Shown piece after piece: positions 6,396 through 9,341 of a DNA stretch of 9,341 nucleotides; positions within the stretch are counted from its first letter, which is position 1; the number at the start of each line of letters is the position of its first letter. The translations under genes and the position numbers were made by a program. Source of the stretch: an uncultured Pirellulales bacterium (GTDB lineage: Bacteria > Planctomycetota > Planctomycetia > Pirellulales > Lacipirellulaceae); contig CAMYJY010000137.1 in NCBI GenBank assembly GCA_947258835.1, forward strand, positions 1 to 9,341, given 5' to 3'. The notes under the pieces are model-generated. The model was given only the letters and a program-made list of their open reading frames with translations, searched no databases and was not told where the DNA came from.

Positions 6396-7430
6396 ATGAG
6401 TATTAAGATGGAAAAATTTGCCGGCAATCCCATCCTCAAGCCGCTGGAGGCCAATCCCTGGGAATCCATGGTGGTCACCAACCCGTCGGCCTGGATTGAT
6501 GACCAGACCGGCCAGGTGATGCTGCTGTACCGCGCGGCCGGCCACGACGAAAAACACATGGTCTACTTTGGACTGGCTGCCAGTGATGATGGATTTCATT
6601 TCACGCGGCTGTCCACGGAGCCCGTTTTTTCCCCCGGTGCGGGCTGGTTCGACGGCGGCTGCGTGGAGGATCCACGCGTCACCAAAATCGGCGACTGGTA
6701 CTACCTGACCTACGCCAGCCGGCCGTTTCCGCCGGGCCAGTATTGGCTGATGGCCGACAATCCCTGTCCGCCCCCCCAATGTCCGGCGGACTTTCCGCTC
6801 AAGTATCGTGACAATCTCACCACGACCTCCCTGGCCATGACCAAGGATTGGCGGGAGTTTTACCGGGCCGGACCCCTGACCCATCCGCAACTGGATGATC
6901 GGGACGTCTATCTATTCCCTGGCAAAATCAACGACAAATACTACATGATTCATCGCCCCATGGAATGGGCGGGCCCCGAGTACGGAACCGAACACCCGGC
7001 CATGTGGATTGTGGCCTCGGATGATTTGCTGACCTGGGATTACACACAATCCAAATTACTGGCCAAGGCGGAATATGACTGGGAGGTCAAAATCGGTGGG
7101 AACACTCCTCCCATGGAAACCGAGCAGGGCTGGCTGACGATCTACCACGGCAAGGGCGAGGACGGCTACTACCGCTTGGGTGCGCTGCTGCTGGACAAAG
7201 AAGACCCCACGATCGTCACGCATCGTACTCGCGATTGGTTCCTGGAACCGAGCGAAGATTATGAGACCCAAGGCTGCTACGACGAAGGCGGCGTGGTCTT
7301 TCCCTGCGGCAAAATCGTCAAGGATGGCAAACTCATGGTCTATTACGGCGCGGCGGATAAATATGTCGGTGTGGCCAGCTGCGATTTTGCCGAGTTCATG
7401 GATTATCTGCTGGCCTGCCCGGGTCAATAA
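6396..7430 (+). CDS. GH130 family beta-mannoside phosphorylase-like protein, copy 2
   Basis: A 344-residue protein, probably cytoplasmic, with the usual GH130 length and landmarks: KFAGNPIL (7-14), VVTNPSAWI (26-34), LLYRAAGHD (43-51), GGCVEDPRV (87-95) with Asp92 as the expected general acid, DDRDVYLFPGK (167-177), MIHRPMEW (184-191), TIYHGKGED (248-256), GCYDEGGVVFPCG (293-305) and VYYGAADKYVGVA (315-327). The segment YASRPFPPGQYW (106-117) matches CRMFPPGPYW in the first GH130 protein, which marks the two as paralogues of one subgroup despite many differences. The expected reaction is phosphate-dependent release of mannose 1-phosphate from a beta-mannoside; the retained HRP and YHGK motifs fit this but do not prove it. 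GGAG at 6386-6389 lies six bases before ATG 6396, which is preferred over TTG 6384. The symporter gene follows after 95 bases. Confidence 0.9.
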   Translation: MSIKMEKFAGNPILKPLEANPWESMVVTNPSAWIDDQTGQVMLLYRAAGHDEKHMVYFGLAASDDGFHFTRLSTEPVFSPGAGWFDGGCVEDPRVTKIGDWYYLTYASRPFPPGQYWLMADNPCPPPQCPADFPLKYRDNLTTTSLAMTKDWREFYRAGPLTHPQLDDRDVYLFPGKINDKYYMIHRPMEWAGPEYGTEHPAMWIVASDDLLTWDYTQSKLLAKAEYDWEVKIGGNTPPMETEQGWLTIYHGKGEDGYYRLGALLLDKEDPTIVTHRTRDWFLEPSEDYETQGCYDEGGVVFPCGKIVKDGKLMVYYGAADKYVGVASCDFAEFMDYLLACPGQ

Positions 7431-7453
7431 GGGCGATTTCTTGCCGCCCACCC

Positions 7454-7483
7454 TTGGCAGACCCTCGGAAAACGCAGTATAAC
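7454..7483 (+). promoter_or_regulatory. Candidate sigma70 promoter for the symporter gene
   Basis: TTGGCA (7454-7459) and TATAAC (7478-7483) each differ from the sigma70 consensus at one base and are 18 bases apart. Transcription would begin near 7490, leaving a leader of about 35 bases before ATG 7526. A weak hairpin (GGGCG 7431-7435, CGCCC 7445-7449) just upstream of it follows the GH130 stop. Promoter consensus in this phylum is less certain than in E. coli. Confidence 0.4.
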
Positions 7484-7525
7484 GGACAGGCATGTCTTGT
7501 ATTTCGTAAGCAACCGGAGTTTGGT

Positions 7526-8926
7526 ATGAGCGAAGAAAATCAGCAGGGTTCGCGCCAACCCACAGAGGAGCTGCCGCGCAGCGAAAAAGTAGCCTGGGGC
7601 AGTGGCGCGCTGGCGGATTGTTTTATGAATAATTCGCTCAACATGTTGGCCATGCCCATTTACAACATGGCGCTGGGAGTGCCCGCCACGACAATCGGCT
7701 GGGCCATGGGGATTCCCCGTCTGTGGGATGCCTTTTCCGATCCCTTGATGGGGCATATCTCGGATAATGCCCGGACCCGCTGGGGCCGCCGGCGACCCTT
7801 CATCTTTTTGGGAACTCTGCTCTGCACGTTGTTTTTTGCCCTGATGTGGATGCCTCCTACGGGTCTCTCGACCAAGGCCCTGGGCAACTACTTTTTAGTG
7901 CTGGCGCTGTGCTATTACACGGCCTACACCATTTTCAGCGTGCCGTGGATCTCCCTCGGGTTGGAGCTTTCGCCCGACTATAACGAACGCACGCGGGTAC
8001 AGGCCTGGCGTTCCTTTTTCAACAATATTGGCGGCCTGCTGGTGGCCAGCATGTGGTGGCTTTCTTTCCAGCTGGGCGGTGGCGATCAGATGCGGGGACT
8101 GCGGATTGAAACCCTTATTTTAGGCGGAGTCGTTTTGGTGAGCGGCCTGATTCCGGCCTTCTTTGCCAAGGAACGCACGCACGAGGAAGGGAAACCCAAA
8201 GTCGCCCTGATCAGCGGTTTTATGACCACCATCAAAAACCGCTCCTTCTTGCTGCTGGCCGGTCTGACACTGACTGTCATTATGGGAATTTACCTCACAG
8301 GACCTTTCGAAGGTTATCTGCTAGCGTGCCATGTTTATAAAACGCAAGAGCTCGCGTCCAAACTGCACATGCATGGTAATTGGTTTTACCAAATTCTCAG
8401 TTTACTGCTGATTCCGGTGGTGTCTGGGGTAGCGACCAAGATCGGAAAAAAACACACGTTGCTGATTGGCATCGGCCTGGCAATTGCGTCCTACCTGGTA
8501 ACGTGGATTGCTTACAACCCCCAATGGCCGTACCTCTTCCTGCTGTGCAAACTGTTTGCGGCGCCGGGGCTGGCCTGTGTCTGGATCCTCACCAGCTCCA
8601 TGCTGGCCGATGTGTGCGATGAAGATGAACTGGTCACCGGCCACCGCCGCGAAGGGATGTTCACGGCCGTCTATGGCTGGCTGGTCAAACTGGGCTTTTC
8701 GACAGTCTTTATTCTCTGCGGCTATATGGCCTCGTTTTCTGGTTACGTACCGGAACTGAAAGGGGAGCAGACAGCTGAAGTGATCCTCAAGATGCGGCTG
8801 CTGCTAACGATCGTTCCCACCGTGATCCTGACAGCAGCAGCTGTGATGACGGCCTTTTACCCCATTACCGAACAATTGGCGAATGCCAACCGCGCAGAAC
8901 TCGAAAAACGGCGCGGCGTGATTTAA
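7526..8926 (+). CDS. GPH-family cation:sugar symporter (MFS superfamily)
   Basis: An inner-membrane transporter of 466 residues with about twelve hydrophobic segments, of the glycoside-pentoside-hexuronide (MelB/LacS-like) type that brings in sugars with Na+ or H+. The first repeat carries PRLWDAFSDPLMGHISDN (64-81), then the cytoplasmic loop ARTRWGRRRPFI (82-93). Asp68 and Asp72 match the cation-site aspartates Asp55 and Asp59 of MelB. Further family marks are SPDYNERTRVQAWRSFF (149-165) and DVCDEDELVTGHRREGMF (362-379) in the second half. ATG 7526 is chosen because GGAG (7516-7519) lies six bases before it and the sequence upstream looks non-coding. Placed between two GH130 genes, it most likely imports the mannoside they break down. 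The family alone does not reveal the sugar. A candidate promoter precedes it, so it may be transcribed separately from the upstream GH130 gene. Confidence 0.93.
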   Translation: MSEENQQGSRQPTEELPRSEKVAWGSGALADCFMNNSLNMLAMPIYNMALGVPATTIGWAMGIPRLWDAFSDPLMGHISDNARTRWGRRRPFIFLGTLLCTLFFALMWMPPTGLSTKALGNYFLVLALCYYTAYTIFSVPWISLGLELSPDYNERTRVQAWRSFFNNIGGLLVASMWWLSFQLGGGDQMRGLRIETLILGGVVLVSGLIPAFFAKERTHEEGKPKVALISGFMTTIKNRSFLLLAGLTLTVIMGIYLTGPFEGYLLACHVYKTQELASKLHMHGNWFYQILSLLLIPVVSGVATKIGKKHTLLIGIGLAIASYLVTWIAYNPQWPYLFLLCKLFAAPGLACVWILTSSMLADVCDEDELVTGHRREGMFTAVYGWLVKLGFSTVFILCGYMASFSGYVPELKGEQTAEVILKMRLLLTIVPTVILTAAAVMTAFYPITEQLANANRAELEKRRGVI

Positions 8927-8936
8927 TCCGCATTTT

Positions 8937-8967
8937 CTGAGATAGCGACCGGAGGCCGCCATCTCAG
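8937..8967. repeat. Stem-loop after the symporter gene
   Basis: CTGAGAT (8937-8943) pairs with ATCTCAG (8961-8967). Inside, GCG/CGC and CC/GG extend the stem past two A-C mismatches to a GGA loop. It begins 10 bases after the symporter stop. No T run follows (GAAGGAAAAG), so it could stabilise the 3' end of the mRNA or be part of a larger switch with the arm at 9001-9020. Confidence 0.65.
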
Positions 8968-9020
8968 GAAGGAAAAGGGAACGCACGGCGGCTAAATTCA
9001 TGAGATACGGCCTCCGGCCG
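8946..9020. repeat. Long imperfect inverted repeat before the third GH130 gene
   Basis: Bases 8946-8966 and 9001-9020 are complementary over about 18 pairs: six at TCTCA/TGAGA with one A-T, a 2x1 internal loop, ten across CCGGAGGCCG/CGGCCTCCGG, a mismatch, and two more. The loop is 34 bases. This pairing competes with the local hairpins at 8937-8967 and 9007-9021, so only one arrangement can form at a time. Confidence 0.7.
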
Positions 9021-9027
9021 TTCTTTC
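9007..9027 (+). terminator. Terminator-like hairpin upstream of the third GH130 gene
   Basis: ACGGCC (9007-9012) pairs perfectly with GGCCGT (9016-9021) around a TCC loop, followed by the T-rich stretch TCTTTC. The T run is interrupted, so termination is uncertain. It lies 40 bases before ATG 9068, and its stem is consumed when the long inverted repeat forms. Confidence 0.4.
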
Positions 9028-9067
9028 AAAAACTGCAAATTTGATCTGAACCAACTGGAGCAGGATT

Positions 9068-9341
9068 ATGCGTGTGGAGATTTTCGCGGACAGCTTGCCG
9101 AATCTGCCTTGGGAAGATCGGCCCCAAGGCAGTACCGATCCCGTGTGGCGCTGCAGCGCCAATCCGATCATCGATCGCAACCCGATCCCCGCGGCACCCA
9201 CCATCTACAACAGTGCGGTCATTCCCTACGAAGGCGGTTATATCGGGGTCTTACGGGCCGATCACAGATGCCATATGCCGTTTTTGCACCTCGGCCGCAG
9301 CCAGGATGCCCTGCACTGGGAAATTGAAAACGAGCGGATTC
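9068..9341 (+). CDS. GH130 family protein, N-terminal part (runs off the window)
   Basis: The first 91 codons of a gene continuing past the window end; the frame stays open. ATG 9068 is preceded by GGAG (9057-9060) at seven bases. The N-terminus has the form seen in well-studied GH130 mannosyl phosphorylases: DPVWRCSANPIIDRNPIP (24-41), then IYNSAVIPYEGGYIGVLRAD (46-65), and HLGRSQDALHWEIENERI (74-91), which fits the first propeller blade. The catalytic EDPR region is not yet reached. It differs from the two upstream GH130 proteins and seems to belong to another subgroup, the one containing known beta-mannosyl-glucose, N-glycan core and oligomannan phosphorylases. With the symporter upstream it would complete an uptake-and-phosphorolysis set. 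It sits 141 bases after the symporter stop, behind a structured leader. The exact activity is unknown. Confidence 0.85.
   Translation, partial: MRVEIFADSLPNLPWEDRPQGSTDPVWRCSANPIIDRNPIPAAPTIYNSAVIPYEGGYIGVLRADHRCHMPFLHLGRSQDALHWEIENERI

Noticed and set aside
7454..7525. TTG 7454 as the symporter start
   Set aside because: It would add 24 residues with no transporter character, while ATG 7526 has a well-placed GGAG.

Overview
The window reads as a stretch of chromosome from an environmental bacterium, most likely a member of the Planctomycetota. This is inferred from gene content and protein style and was not tested by a search. All recognisable genes lie on the + strand. There are six complete or nearly complete genes, plus a gene cut at each end. 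I see no rRNA, tRNA, CRISPR array or transposase gene.

Region 1 (1-1849): the C-terminal end of a COG3044-type 'predicted ABC-class ATPase' with very GC-rich codons, then an NADP-dependent isocitrate dehydrogenase (icd) whose wobble positions are clearly less GC-rich. Region 2 (1886-4285): a secreted protein with one CXXCH haem motif and a cysteine/proline-rich tail, followed 12 bases later by an Uup-type ABC-F ATPase. icd, the haem protein and the ABC-F gene are closely spaced and may be co-transcribed. Region 3 (4286-4642): non-coding, with small palindromes only.

Region 4 (4643-9341) is a carbohydrate locus: two diverged tandem paralogues of glycoside hydrolase family 130 (GH130), a GPH-type cation:sugar symporter, and the start of a third GH130 gene of a different type that runs off the window. 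GH130 enzymes cleave beta-mannosides, mostly by phosphorolysis. A reasonable model is uptake of small mannosides by the symporter followed by intracellular release of mannose 1-phosphate. The exact substrate cannot be read from the sequence.

The 544-base gap between the first two GH130 genes is packed with repeats. It holds a 14-copy heptanucleotide microsatellite, a terminator-like hairpin followed by a T run, a duplicated block of about 105 bp carrying a small MITE/REP-like palindromic element, a 20-bp tandem array that seems to have grown from the end of that element, and a 20-bp inverted repeat ending just before the ribosome binding site of the second GH130 gene. The gap before the third GH130 gene holds two hairpins that can also pair with each other over about 18 bp, which would make two mutually exclusive folds. 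A sigma70-like promoter is visible before the symporter gene.

The most notable points are the three-GH130 phosphorolysis locus with its unusual paralogue pair, the repeat nest between the pair, the possible RNA switch before the third GH130, the Met-free haem protein, and the composition step near position 560.
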